32,640 nucleotides of DNA from Deltaproteobacteria bacterium (GTDB lineage Bacteria; Myxococcota_C; UBA6777): the NCBI GenBank assembly GCA_002731275.1, contig PCBK01000102.1, positions 1-32,640 of the forward strand, read 5' to 3'. Made by a program: the position numbers and the translations under genes. The notes under the pieces were generated by a model. It worked only from the letters and a program-made list of their open reading frames with translations. It made no database searches and was not told the DNA's origin. Shown piece after piece: positions 1-7,627 of this stretch (position 1 is its first letter; the number at the start of each line of letters is the position of its first letter).

Positions 1-37
1 AACGGCGGAAGCTGTGGGCGCACATGGCTGTGAGTCG

Positions 38-1114
38 TCAAAAAAGAAGGTCGCTCACGCGACTGGAAGCTCGCTCCTTTAGGCGCGAGTAGTTCACCAG
101 TGGTGTCAATTCCTGTTCGAGCAACGTCCTCACAAAAGGCACACAGAGCGTGTCTTTTGTCGGTCCTGCGAAGGCTGGCTTGTGAAAAAGAACATGAACC
201 AAACACAAATAGGGTCGCGTTCCAATTGCCTTCAACGCGGCTTTCACACCATCCACGTGGCTTCCATGATGGAGTGTTCTCACCCCATTGACCCACGAAT
301 GAGTTGTCATTGTCCTTGGAGAGTCATCCCCCCACCAAACAGCCAACTCATACTGGACACCATCAACACAACCCTCCAAATGACAAGGTGGATATGTACT
401 CCGAGAACCAGTACCTCGCATTGAACCCCGAAGAATCGGCCCCAAACTCTTCAGTCCACCAGGTGCGATAAACACCTCTTCATTTAACATCAACTTTACG
501 CCGGAGAACACGTGGGCAGCCTCAAACAATATAGACCGAACCTCTTCATATCTCGGCTGAGCCGAAAAGATCTTTGGATCGGGAACACACCAGATCTTCG
601 TCCCGCGCCCATCACCCTCCTCTATGACTTCAGGGGCCGTAAGCGCGACCCCTTCTTCGTAGATCTGTCTCCAAAGCTTTCCGGCTCTCCACGAATTCAC
701 CTCAAAACGCCCCGAGAGAAAGTTAACAACCGCTAATCCAACCCCAAGCAACGCGAGATGAACGTGAGGCGCGTGATCATCTGCGGTTGCCGAGTGATGG
801 ATCGTCTTCAAGAAATACTCCGCAAGACTTCGTTCCGGCACCACACTCCCCTCATCAAATGGCAACCCCGGTCCATCGTCACAAATCTCAAAACCCTCCC
901 CCTTCAACTCCACAGAAACGTATGTCACCTCACCTCTGTAATACTGGTCAATCCCATTCGCGACAAGTTCGTAAATAAGCTGCTCAAGACCCCGCGCACT
1001 TGTCGTCCCAAGAAACATGCCTGGACGCTTACGTACAGCCTCACGCGACGACAACAAGATCACACGATTATCTTCATACTCAGAACCAACCTGCTCGACT
1101 CCATCAATACCCAA
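38..1114 (-). CDS. Stand-alone GyrB-like GHKL ATPase (no TOPRIM)
   Basis: The protein matches the N-terminal half of GyrB/ParE. It has the segment REAVRKRPGMFLG near residues 24-36, an ATPase helix YELVANGIDQ that keeps the family's catalytic Glu and Mg-binding Asn, DDGPGLP for the adenine-binding loop, LGVGLAVVNFLS for the ATP lid, and FAGPTKDTL matching the transducer QTK loop. It stops soon after the transducer, so the TOPRIM and DNA-gate regions of type II topoisomerases are absent. I place the start at a TTG (about 358 residues) because GGAGG lies at 1121-1125, six bases upstream, and a good -10 lies at 1150-1155; the ATG at 1189 would be upstream of that promoter. GyrB residue R76 is replaced by Pro. 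It is divergent from tetR-P450. An ATP-driven dimerising clamp role is inference; the substrate is unknown. Confidence 0.8.
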   Translation of the reverse strand: MGIDGVEQVGSEYEDNRVILLSSREAVRKRPGMFLGTTSARGLEQLIYELVANGIDQYYRGEVTYVSVELKGEGFEICDDGPGLPFDEGSVVPERSLAEYFLKTIHHSATADDHAPHVHLALLGVGLAVVNFLSGRFEVNSWRAGKLWRQIYEEGVALTAPEVIEEGDGRGTKIWCVPDPKIFSAQPRYEEVRSILFEAAHVFSGVKLMLNEEVFIAPGGLKSLGPILRGSMRGTGSRSTYPPCHLEGCVDGVQYELAVWWGDDSPRTMTTHSWVNGVRTLHHGSHVDGVKAALKAIGTRPYLCLVHVLFHKPAFAGPTKDTLCVPFVRTLLEQELTPLVNYSRLKERASSRVSDLLF

Positions 1115-1149
1115 ATCGCACCTCCAACATTCAATGAAACGAAGTCCAC

Positions 1150-1178
1150 AGTATACACCAAATCCCCCCTTACTTGAA
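1150..1178 (-). promoter_or_regulatory. Sigma70-like promoter of the GHKL ATPase gene
   Basis: Read on the minus strand, TTCAAG (1173-1178) and TATACT (1150-1155) are separated by 17 bp. The -10 matches the consensus at five of six positions; the -35 is weak. Transcription would begin near 1143, leaving a leader of about 29 nt before the TTG start at 1114. Confidence 0.45.
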
Positions 1179-1230
1179 CCATAAAACACTTAAAATAAGA
1201 TATATTTATCAACCCCCTACAAGATAAACA

Positions 1231-1274
1231 TTGACAAAAAATGACTACGTGAATACTTTTTGACTCGCAAGTCA
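1231..1274 (+). promoter_or_regulatory. tetR-P450 promoter with palindromic operator
   Basis: A perfect -35 TTGACA lies at 1231-1236, with a weak -10 TACTTT at 1254-1259 (17 bp apart). The palindrome TGACTCGCAAGTCA (5-bp arms, 4-bp centre) spans 1261-1274 and covers the predicted start site near 1266. An extra TGACT half-site lies at 1242-1246. This layout suits TetR autorepression. The link to this regulator is inferred from position. Confidence 0.5.
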
Positions 1275-1319
1275 TTTTTTGAAGTTCGCGTTTTCATGAC
1301 GCGACAAAGAGAGACCAAT

Positions 1320-1949
1320 ATGACCGCAGAAAAAGACAACAAAACCAATCAAAAACGTTCACTTAAGGAGAGACAGAGAGCGGAGCGAGAGCAACTGATT
1401 TTGGAGTCCGCCAACACCATCCTCCTTGAGAAGGGATACACAGCCACCTCGATGGACGAGATCGCCAGAGAGGTAGGCATCTCAAAAGGTACATTGTACC
1501 TGCATTTTTCGAGCAAAGAAGACCTTGTCCTCGCCCTCTTCGAGGAGAAACTTAGCGCTTTTTTGCAGCTTCTCGATCAAGTGCTCGAAGAAGAACCCAC
1601 CACACAAAAGAGACTCGAACGACTCCTCCTGGAAACGTACAAGGAGATCATCGAAGGTCGACAAATGTTGATCGCGCTCCAATCGATTGGGATGGACCGA
1701 AATTCCTTTCGTGAACGTGTCAATCACGAGACATCAGCCGGAAGTCTGACCCAACGAATCACCGCACTCTTTGACGAAGGAAAACAATCAGGCGAGTTCG
1801 ACGAGAGCATCCCGACCTCCATCATGGTCTCGATGCTCTTCGCGTTGATGGGAATGTTTGATCACTGGAAACAGTCGGAGCTACCATCCGCCGAAGTCCT
1901 CACACAATCAGTCTGTCAGCTTTTATTCAGAGGTATCCTGGCACAATAG
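1320..1949 (+). CDS. TetR/AcrR-family transcriptional regulator
   Basis: The N-terminal helix-turn-helix is clear at about residues 30-65 of the 209-residue form: MDEIAREVGISKGTLYLHF followed by SSKEDLVLALFE is the classic TetR DNA-binding signature. The C-terminal alpha-helical domain (about 70-209) should hold the ligand pocket and dimer interface and is not specific enough to name a ligand. The start at 1320 is preferred over upstream in-frame ATGs at 1260 and 1296 because the promoter and operator lie at 1231-1274 and a GAGAG sits just before it. The P450 gene follows after 36 bp, so this is probably a local, autoregulated repressor of the P450 that responds to its substrate or a related hydrophobic compound (inference). 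Confidence 0.9.
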   Translation: MTAEKDNKTNQKRSLKERQRAEREQLILESANTILLEKGYTATSMDEIAREVGISKGTLYLHFSSKEDLVLALFEEKLSAFLQLLDQVLEEEPTTQKRLERLLLETYKEIIEGRQMLIALQSIGMDRNSFRERVNHETSAGSLTQRITALFDEGKQSGEFDESIPTSIMVSMLFALMGMFDHWKQSELPSAEVLTQSVCQLLFRGILAQ

Positions 1950-1985
1950 TCCAGACCTGAACACAATCACTTTGGAGGCGATCCC

Positions 1986-3356
1986 ATGATCGTTTTAGAT
2001 AAAGTCAAACCACTGCCTGGCCCCAAAAACTTCTTTGGACTCAAAAACATCCGTGCACTCGGTCAAAAAGGAATCCTCGACGCCATGCACGACTTCTGGA
2101 AGGAGTACGGCGATCTCTTCGAAGTGCAGGTTGGTCCCAAGAAGATCGTTGTCGCTATTCATCCCGAACACGTCCGCCATATCACGATGACAAACTCCAA
2201 GAATTACGAAAAACTCGAAAGCTACGACCCTGTCCGAAAATACATCATCGGAAACGGCATCGTCACGAGTATCGGCGATCTCTGGAAACGGCAACGTCGC
2301 ATGATGGCGCCCTTTTACACCCCCAAAGGAGTACAGGATTACTCGGACATCATGCTCCGGGATACGATCGATGTCGCCGCTCGTTGGGAACGCCTCGCCA
2401 AAGAAGCTCCTGATGTCGAGATGTTCGACGAGATGGCCATGATCACAGCCTCAATCATCCTCAAAGCGGTGTTCAGCACAGAGTCAGAGGATGATATCCT
2501 CCAGATCAAAGAGGCTGTGGAGACGATGGTGAGCTACTCAGGGACGATCCAGGCAAGTGTACTCAAAGTTCCAGATTGGTTCCCGACCAAGCGCAACCAA
2601 ACCTACTGGAAAGCTCGTCAGATTACACATGACTATATCAATGGGATTCTTGATGAACGCCTCGCGATGGACGAAGCAGATTATCCAGATGATCTTCTCA
2701 GCAAGTTGATCACCCTCGAAGATCCCGAGACCGGCGAACGTATGTCTCGTGAACTTCTCTTGGACGAAGCGTTGACCAACTTCTTTGCGGGATATGAAAC
2801 ATCAGCCCGTACAATGAGTTATGCTTGGTATGCGCTCTCAACATTCCCAGAGGTCAAGGCCAAACTCCACGAAGAGCTCGACAGTGTCCTCGGTGATGAA
2901 CCTCCAACACTCGACACACTCAAAAAGCTCCCTTACACCCTCCGCGTGATCAAAGAAACACTTCGCCTTTACTCACCAGCTCCGGCCTACGCCAAAGATG
3001 TCGTGGATGATGATGTCATCGATGGATATCGCATTGAAAAAGGCACAATGGTGATGTTGTTCCCCTACCTCACACACAGACACCCTGACTTTTGGGAAGA
3101 TCCCCTACGCTTTGACCCCGATCGTCACTCACCTGAAGCCACCAAGGCACGTCACTCACAAGCATACCACCCGTTCGGGGCAGGCGCACGGATCTGTATT
3201 GGCAACCACTTCTCCCTCCTCGAAACACATATCATCCTCGCGATCTTAGGCAAACAATTCGACCCACAATTACCTGCCGACTACAAAGCCAACTTTGTCA
3301 TGCAAGGGATGCTTCACATCACCAATGGACTCCCCATGAAGATCGTCAAACGCTAA
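1986..3356 (+). CDS. Cytochrome P450 monooxygenase
   Basis: This is a full-length soluble bacterial P450 of 456 residues. The I-helix oxygen-activation motif AGYET is at residues 268-272, the K-helix ExxR is at E324-R327 (KETLR), and the heme-binding loop FGAGARICIG carries the thiolate ligand Cys404. There is no N-terminal membrane anchor; the chain opens with a Pro-rich hinge-like segment (PLPGPK). GGAGG at 1974-1978 gives a strong ribosome-binding site seven bases before the ATG. It forms an operon with the TetR gene. No ferredoxin or reductase gene lies nearby, so electrons must come from elsewhere. A fatty acid, lipid or xenobiotic substrate is plausible but cannot be read from the sequence. 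Confidence 0.95.
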   Translation: MIVLDKVKPLPGPKNFFGLKNIRALGQKGILDAMHDFWKEYGDLFEVQVGPKKIVVAIHPEHVRHITMTNSKNYEKLESYDPVRKYIIGNGIVTSIGDLWKRQRRMMAPFYTPKGVQDYSDIMLRDTIDVAARWERLAKEAPDVEMFDEMAMITASIILKAVFSTESEDDILQIKEAVETMVSYSGTIQASVLKVPDWFPTKRNQTYWKARQITHDYINGILDERLAMDEADYPDDLLSKLITLEDPETGERMSRELLLDEALTNFFAGYETSARTMSYAWYALSTFPEVKAKLHEELDSVLGDEPPTLDTLKKLPYTLRVIKETLRLYSPAPAYAKDVVDDDVIDGYRIEKGTMVMLFPYLTHRHPDFWEDPLRFDPDRHSPEATKARHSQAYHPFGAGARICIGNHFSLLETHIILAILGKQFDPQLPADYKANFVMQGMLHITNGLPMKIVKR

Positions 3357-3411
3357 GCACCCAGCACTCACGCCAAAACCTTGCCCACCAAGCCCCCACC
3401 CTCATCGATAC

Positions 3412-3599
3412 ACCCACACAACATCCAGGCAAGCGGAGCGCGCCAGTAGCAAACCCACACAACATCCAGGCAAGCGGAGCGCGGCAGCAGCGCTCGTAGA
3501 GCGCAAAACAGACGATACGGAGTATCGTGGGGTCTGGGGGCAACGACCCCAGGCGGGTGTGGGTGGCAAACCCACAATGCCAAGCGAAGCGCGGCAGTA
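3412..3599. repeat. 41-bp direct repeat with a degenerate third copy
   Basis: Two nearly identical copies begin at 3412 and 3453 (period 41); each contains ACATCCAGGCAAGCGGAGCG. A shortened, diverged copy lies at 3570-3599, after the hairpin cluster. These open a gene-free stretch (3357-3772) that is repeat-derived throughout. Open frames across it translate as repeated low-complexity peptide and are not credible genes. Confidence 0.8.
3490..3550. other. Three consecutive hairpins
   Basis: Three inverted repeats follow one another: GCGCTC-GTA-GAGCGC (3490-3504), ACGATAC-GGA-GTATCGT (3512-3528) and GGGGTC-N10-GACCCC (3529-3550). All arms pair perfectly. No T-run follows on either strand, so a standard intrinsic terminator is not indicated. 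They are embedded between copies of the 41-bp repeat and are probably part of the same repetitive element. Confidence 0.65.
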
Positions 3600-3604
3600 T
3601 GTAA

Positions 3605-3724
3605 GGGCGAGTGGCAACTCGCCCGTCCATAGCGAGTGGCAACTCGCCCGTCCATAGCAAGTGGCAACTCGCCCGTCTATAGCGAGCGGAAACTCGCCCG
3701 TCCATAGCAAGTGGAAACTTGCCC
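3605..3724. repeat. 25-bp tandem array of hairpin units
   Basis: ACTCGCCC-like cores recur at exact 25-bp steps at 3617, 3642, 3667, 3692 and 3717 (the last reads ACTTGCCC). Each is preceded by its complement across a 4-nt loop, giving hairpins such as GGGCGAGT-GGCA-ACTCGCCC at 3605-3624. Substitutions between units keep pairing in a minus-strand transcript: two become G-U wobbles and the last unit changed both arms. The array lies about 50 bp past the stop codon of the minus-strand transglycosylase gene and would fall in its 3' untranslated region. Confidence 0.85.
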
Positions 3725-3772
3725 AAAAAAAGAAAGGGGATGGTTTGTGTTGTCGGGAGGTAGGGAGGGGGT

Positions 3773-4846
3773 TTAGCGGATACGAGCGCGGACTTTGGCA
3801 GCAGCTTCTTGTGCGGTGACGCGGCCGTCGCCATTGGTGTCGAGGCCACTGTTTTGTCTGTAAGCTGCGGTTCCTTGGCGGAACAATGTGTGAGAGGGTC
3901 CTCTACCAACTGCAGCGGGCCAGAGAACAGCCATGTACGCATCTTCGACAGTGTTCATTTTACCGGCGTAGGGTTCGAGGTATTTTTCGACATAATCGAG
4001 TTGTTGCATGGGGGACATTTGTGCAAGCTCAGAAGTCGATGTTCCGAGTCCTCTCGCCGTGCTTGGCATGAACTGAATCAAACCTGTCGCACCAGATGTT
4101 CTGTTGCGCTCGGAGGGGCTAAATGAACCACCTGTTTCGAAGCTCATGACAGCCATCAAGTGAGTGGGGTCCATGCCCAAACGACCGGCAATTTCAGCGA
4201 CCTTTGCGCGGAACTCAGGTGTCGTATTTTCCGAACCAATGACATCACCAACCTGTCCAGCCGCAGCGGGATTTGTGGGGGCTGCAGGCGCTGAAGGATC
4301 TGCAGGAGTGGCAGGAGCTGAAGGATCTGCGGGATTAGCTGGTGCTGATGGATTGGCTGGTGTCGCCGGAGTCGCTGGTGTGATCTGACCAGATTGAACT
4401 CTTTCGAGTTGACCAAGAGTTTCTGGACCGACAAGACCATCAACTTTAATGCCGGTACGCTCTTGGAACTCCATGACCGCGCGGCGTGTACGGCGACCAA
4501 AGACGCCGTCTGTTTCGAGAGGAGGATTGATACCACTTTGATTGAGCAGCGTTTGCAGCTCACGAACCTGATCGCCTGATTGACCACGTTTGACCAAACC
4601 ACCACCTTGAACAGTGGCCGTCATGTTTGGTGCAGCCTCTTGGAGTGATTGTGTTGAAGTGGTTTGGGGAGCCGCAGCACTGGCGCTGGCTGCGAGCTGT
4701 GCGTCTTTACCTGGATCGAGGACGCGGCTGGTGCCTTGCGCGTTGACGAACCCATTGGACATATCTTGGAGGTTCTGCATTCTGGGCTGGGAGAGTGCGT
4801 TTTGGCGAGCTTGTTCGAAAATGGTTTGATTGGGTGCGATTTTCAT
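3773..4846 (-). CDS. Leaderless lytic transglycosylase with PG-binding domain and EF-hand
   Basis: The 357-residue protein has a peptidoglycan-binding domain near residues 85-150 (KRGQSGDQVRELQTLLN, then FGRRTRRAVMEFQ), a Pro/Ala repeat linker, an SLT-type lytic transglycosylase domain with likely catalytic Glu237 in SFETGG and the motif GATGLIQFMPSTA, and a C-terminal canonical EF-hand loop DTNGDGRVTAQE (336-347). It should cleave the MurNAc-GlcNAc bond of peptidoglycan. The start at 4846 is chosen because GAGGAAG lies just upstream. There is no hydrophobic signal peptide or lipobox, so its route to the wall is unclear; a second leaderless hydrolase lies at 28679-30283. The stop is followed by the hairpin repeat array. 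Calcium control through the EF-hand is inference. Confidence 0.88.
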   Translation of the reverse strand: MKIAPNQTIFEQARQNALSQPRMQNLQDMSNGFVNAQGTSRVLDPGKDAQLAASASAAAPQTTSTQSLQEAAPNMTATVQGGGLVKRGQSGDQVRELQTLLNQSGINPPLETDGVFGRRTRRAVMEFQERTGIKVDGLVGPETLGQLERVQSGQITPATPATPANPSAPANPADPSAPATPADPSAPAAPTNPAAAGQVGDVIGSENTTPEFRAKVAEIAGRLGMDPTHLMAVMSFETGGSFSPSERNRTSGATGLIQFMPSTARGLGTSTSELAQMSPMQQLDYVEKYLEPYAGKMNTVEDAYMAVLWPAAVGRGPSHTLFRQGTAAYRQNSGLDTNGDGRVTAQEAAAKVRARIR

Positions 4847-4938
4847 AGTCTCTTCCTCTCTATACCGTAAGGCCGACATTCGGCTTGTTGATTGGTTCGT
4901 ACTATGATTATCGGTCTCCCTCTCAACTTGTTGCGAAG

Positions 4939-4951
4939 AAATTACACAAAA
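4939..4951. promoter_or_regulatory. Shared 13-bp motif upstream of the transglycosylase
   Basis: AAATTACACAAAA occurs 93 bp upstream of the transglycosylase start. The identical 13-mer is found upstream of the other leaderless peptidoglycan hydrolase (30430-30442). A regulator-binding site common to the two genes is possible but untested; the motif is AT-rich. Confidence 0.3.
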
Positions 4952-4983
4952 TTACAATCCCCGACATTTTTTGTGATCTTTTT

Positions 4984-5027
4984 GGGAGAATCACGAGGCC
5001 CCACTAGGGAGAATTACAAGGCCCCAC
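4984..5027. repeat. Two-copy 21-bp direct repeat at the end of the Lon-like gene
   Basis: Copies at 4984-5004 and 5007-5027 (period 23) differ at two positions; both contain GGGAGAAT and end GGCCCCAC. The second copy includes the stop codon and last codons of the Lon-like gene, so the first looks like a duplicate of the gene's tail. No hairpin is formed. Confidence 0.75.
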
Positions 5028-7458
5028 GGCTCTCTTTGCTGATCTGGTAGAAGTGGTCGAGGCGCTTTTGCACAAGCTGAAACAAACTCCCCTCAGTCCA
5101 CACACCATCATCGTCACGATCACCAGCTTCAATGTTCATCAGGATCTCAATACCTTCAAAGACGTGCTTGATCGCCCAGATATGGAATTGACCGGCTTCA
5201 ACAGCTTCGATGACTTCGTCACGCAGCATCAAATGTTCGACGTTTGGTTCTGGGATGATCACACCTTGTCGACCTGTCAGGCCGCGTTTTTTACAGATCT
5301 TGAACATCCCTTCGATCTTCTCGTTGACACCGCCAATGGGTTGGACCAGTCCTTGTTGGTTGATCGAACCAGTCACGGCGATCCCTTGGTGGATGGGAAC
5401 CTCAGCGAGACTCGACAGCAAGGCAAAGAATTCGGCACAAGAAGCAGAGTCCCCTTCGATTTCACCGTAATTTTGCTCAAATGTGATGCTCGCATTAAAA
5501 GCCAGTGGATGCTCTTGTGCACAGATACCACCGAGAAGACCGACGAGAATCATCGTCCCCTTGTCGTGGATTTCACCGGACAGCTGTGCTTCACGATCGA
5601 TATTCATCACACCACGGACACCTGCATACGTTCGCGCCGTGATCTTGGCAGGCACACCAAATTGATGATCAAGCGCGATGTACACGAGCAAACCATTCAA
5701 TTGGCCGACAACGTCACCGTCCGTATCGATCATCATAAAGCCCTTCTCGATCGACTCCAACACAGTCTGTTCTAGAGACTCATGTCGATAATCGCGAAAG
5801 GAGAGGGCTTTCTGGACATCAGCCAGCTCGATAAAGTCGTGTCCTTCTTTGCGTGCCCAGTAGTCAGCCTCTGTGAGCAAATCAATGCCTGAGACGATAG
5901 ATGTTGAGAGCTTATTTTGTGACCCCGCTTCTCGCGAAGATTCTTCGACGAGCGCGGCGAGACCTTCCTTGGAGACCTTCAACAGGTTTTCTTCTTCACA
6001 TAGTCTTTGGAGAAAGTGACAGTAGGCGCTCTCATGTGCGGTGGTGCGAGATAACCACGTCTCAAACTCCGCCTTGACTTTGAACACACGAGAGAAATCT
6101 TCGTCTTCGTGCATCAACATGTAATAGGACTCAGCACTACCGACCAATACAATCTTGAGCCGCAGAGGAGTCTCAAGAGGTCGAATCATCCCACGAATAC
6201 GTGGTTTTTCAGGGGAAGATGTGGCGTCATGGATGCGGATCTCTTTGTGTCTGAGCGCTTGCTTGAGTGAGTCCCAGACATGTGGACGGCGGATCAAATC
6301 GGACGCCTGCAAGATCAAGAATCCACCATTGGCACGGTGCAATGAACCCGCTCTTACCAACATGTGGTCTGTCCCAAGCCCCCCCATCCCAGTGCTGCCG
6401 TATTCTTCCTGGTATTCAAGGTAACCAAAAAGATGCTCTGCTGTCGGTTCCTTCTCGACGATGACAGGGACACCGTCCTCTTTGAACTCTTTGAGAATAT
6501 TCACTCTATATGGGAGCGGGAGCGGCGCTTCTTCGCCATTTTCGGCGGACTCTTCGTTATCATCGAGCAAAAGCTCGCGATAATCATTCATCAGGTATTC
6601 GTGCATACCGTCGATATAAGAGAGGATCTCTTCGCCTGTCTCTTGAAGGGTCGTCTTGAGAGCTTCAAACACAGTATCGACGAGTCCCTGAATGGCCCAG
6701 CGTTCGAGACGAGTCAAAGACTCCTGTCGTTCGCGCTCTTGTTCTCGTTGGGCCTTGATCAGGGGTGCAGCTTCGTTTTGGAAGGCAGAGATCTGCTCCT
6801 GCAACGTCTCCTGTTGCTCCAAGGACAACTCTTCGAAGACATCGGGTTCGATAGGCTCACCATCGATCAACGGTACAACGAGAAACTGTTCCCCTTCGCG
6901 CTCCAGACCGAGACCGTGTTTGTTGGCGATCTCTTCCATGCGAGAGAACACGTCGACAGCTTTCTCTTCAGCACGTTCGGAGAGCTTGGAGGCCTTTTCG
7001 GTGAAGGCTTCGTCGAACAACGTGCGAAAGATGGACTTGGCGAGTCCACGAATGGCGTGCTCGATCTCCGTCTCGATCATCGACGCCATGCCGTTGGGGA
7101 CGAGGATAGGACGAGGACAATCGGGATCCTTGAAGTTGTAGACAAACAAGATGTCTTGTGGACGAGCGAGATCTGCGGCTTTCTCTTTCAAGAGTTTGAG
7201 GACAGTGCTGGTTTTGCCTGCTCCCCCAGGTCCCATCACGAAGATGTTGTAGCCTTTTCCTTGCACATTCAAACCAAAATCGATCGCTGACAACGCGCGA
7301 GATTGAGCAAGCGGTGTAAACAATTGCTCCTCGGTTTCCCCAATCATCACGCTCTCAGGCAGACTTGAAGGCTTACAACGTCGTTTCAAATTCTCGACTG
7401 ATATAACGAGCTCAGACGCTTTTGCCACAGCCACTCCCTTTCCGGATCCTAACTTCAT
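5014..7458 (-). CDS. Lon-like ATP-dependent protease (AAA plus Lon Ser-Lys domain)
   Basis: The 814-residue form carries an AAA P-loop GPGGAGKT at residues 76-83 and a C-terminal Lon protease domain. In that domain GDSAS supplies the likely catalytic Ser671 and VNEKIEG supplies Lys714; the 43-residue spacing equals that in E. coli Lon (S679-K722). A long helical, Glu-rich insertion (about 160-330) and a LonB-type lid region lie between. The N-terminal LAN substrate domain of classical Lon is missing, which fits the AAA_32/LonB-like family (relatives of E. coli YcbZ). It should unfold and degrade cytosolic proteins. The Met at 7458 is preferred over the longest frame (7557) because AAAGAGG lies ten bases upstream and the extra N-terminus is not family-like. 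It precedes the transglycosylase on the same strand by about 170 bp. Confidence 0.92.
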   Translation of the reverse strand: MKLGSGKGVAVAKASELVISVENLKRRCKPSSLPESVMIGETEEQLFTPLAQSRALSAIDFGLNVQGKGYNIFVMGPGGAGKTSTVLKLLKEKAADLARPQDILFVYNFKDPDCPRPILVPNGMASMIETEIEHAIRGLAKSIFRTLFDEAFTEKASKLSERAEEKAVDVFSRMEEIANKHGLGLEREGEQFLVVPLIDGEPIEPDVFEELSLEQQETLQEQISAFQNEAAPLIKAQREQERERQESLTRLERWAIQGLVDTVFEALKTTLQETGEEILSYIDGMHEYLMNDYRELLLDDNEESAENGEEAPLPLPYRVNILKEFKEDGVPVIVEKEPTAEHLFGYLEYQEEYGSTGMGGLGTDHMLVRAGSLHRANGGFLILQASDLIRRPHVWDSLKQALRHKEIRIHDATSSPEKPRIRGMIRPLETPLRLKIVLVGSAESYYMLMHEDEDFSRVFKVKAEFETWLSRTTAHESAYCHFLQRLCEEENLLKVSKEGLAALVEESSREAGSQNKLSTSIVSGIDLLTEADYWARKEGHDFIELADVQKALSFRDYRHESLEQTVLESIEKGFMMIDTDGDVVGQLNGLLVYIALDHQFGVPAKITARTYAGVRGVMNIDREAQLSGEIHDKGTMILVGLLGGICAQEHPLAFNASITFEQNYGEIEGDSASCAEFFALLSSLAEVPIHQGIAVTGSINQQGLVQPIGGVNEKIEGMFKICKKRGLTGRQGVIIPEPNVEHLMLRDEVIEAVEAGQFHIWAIKHVFEGIEILMNIEAGDRDDDGVWTEGSLFQLVQKRLDHFYQISKESRGAL

Positions 7459-7627
7459 ATTTTTGGAACCTCTTTCAACAAGACAAATCACTTCAGGCTC
7501 TTCCAAAGCCTTACCTGGCCTTTTTTTCTGCAGCCATAAACTCCGCCCGTCTATCACACAACCGGCAAAACCACAACATCTTATTTGGTATCACACGACA
7601 TTGTGTCCGAGCATTTTAGGCAGGGTC

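Noticed and set aside
1060-1275. Small minus-strand frame in the divergent promoter region
   Set aside because: It overlaps both promoters and the GHKL gene and shows no family resemblance.
3490-3550. Hairpins as an intrinsic terminator for the P450 operon
   Set aside because: No T-run follows any stem, and they are embedded in repeats well past the stop codon.
3605-3724. The 25-bp array as a CRISPR array
   Set aside because: Units abut one another without spacers and each forms its own hairpin.
3346-3942. Long minus-strand open frames across the repeat island
   Set aside because: They translate the tandem repeats in several frames into repetitive peptide, lack ribosome-binding sites and overlap the real transglycosylase gene.
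4872-4884. GCCGA-CAT-TCGGC hairpin in the transglycosylase leader as a thermosensor or riboswitch
   Set aside because: The stem is short, does not cover the ribosome-binding site, and no conserved aptamer elements are visible.
6364-7290. 308-codon plus-strand open frame inside the Lon-like gene
   Set aside because: It is fully antisense to conserved AAA/Lon sequence and encodes no recognisable motif.
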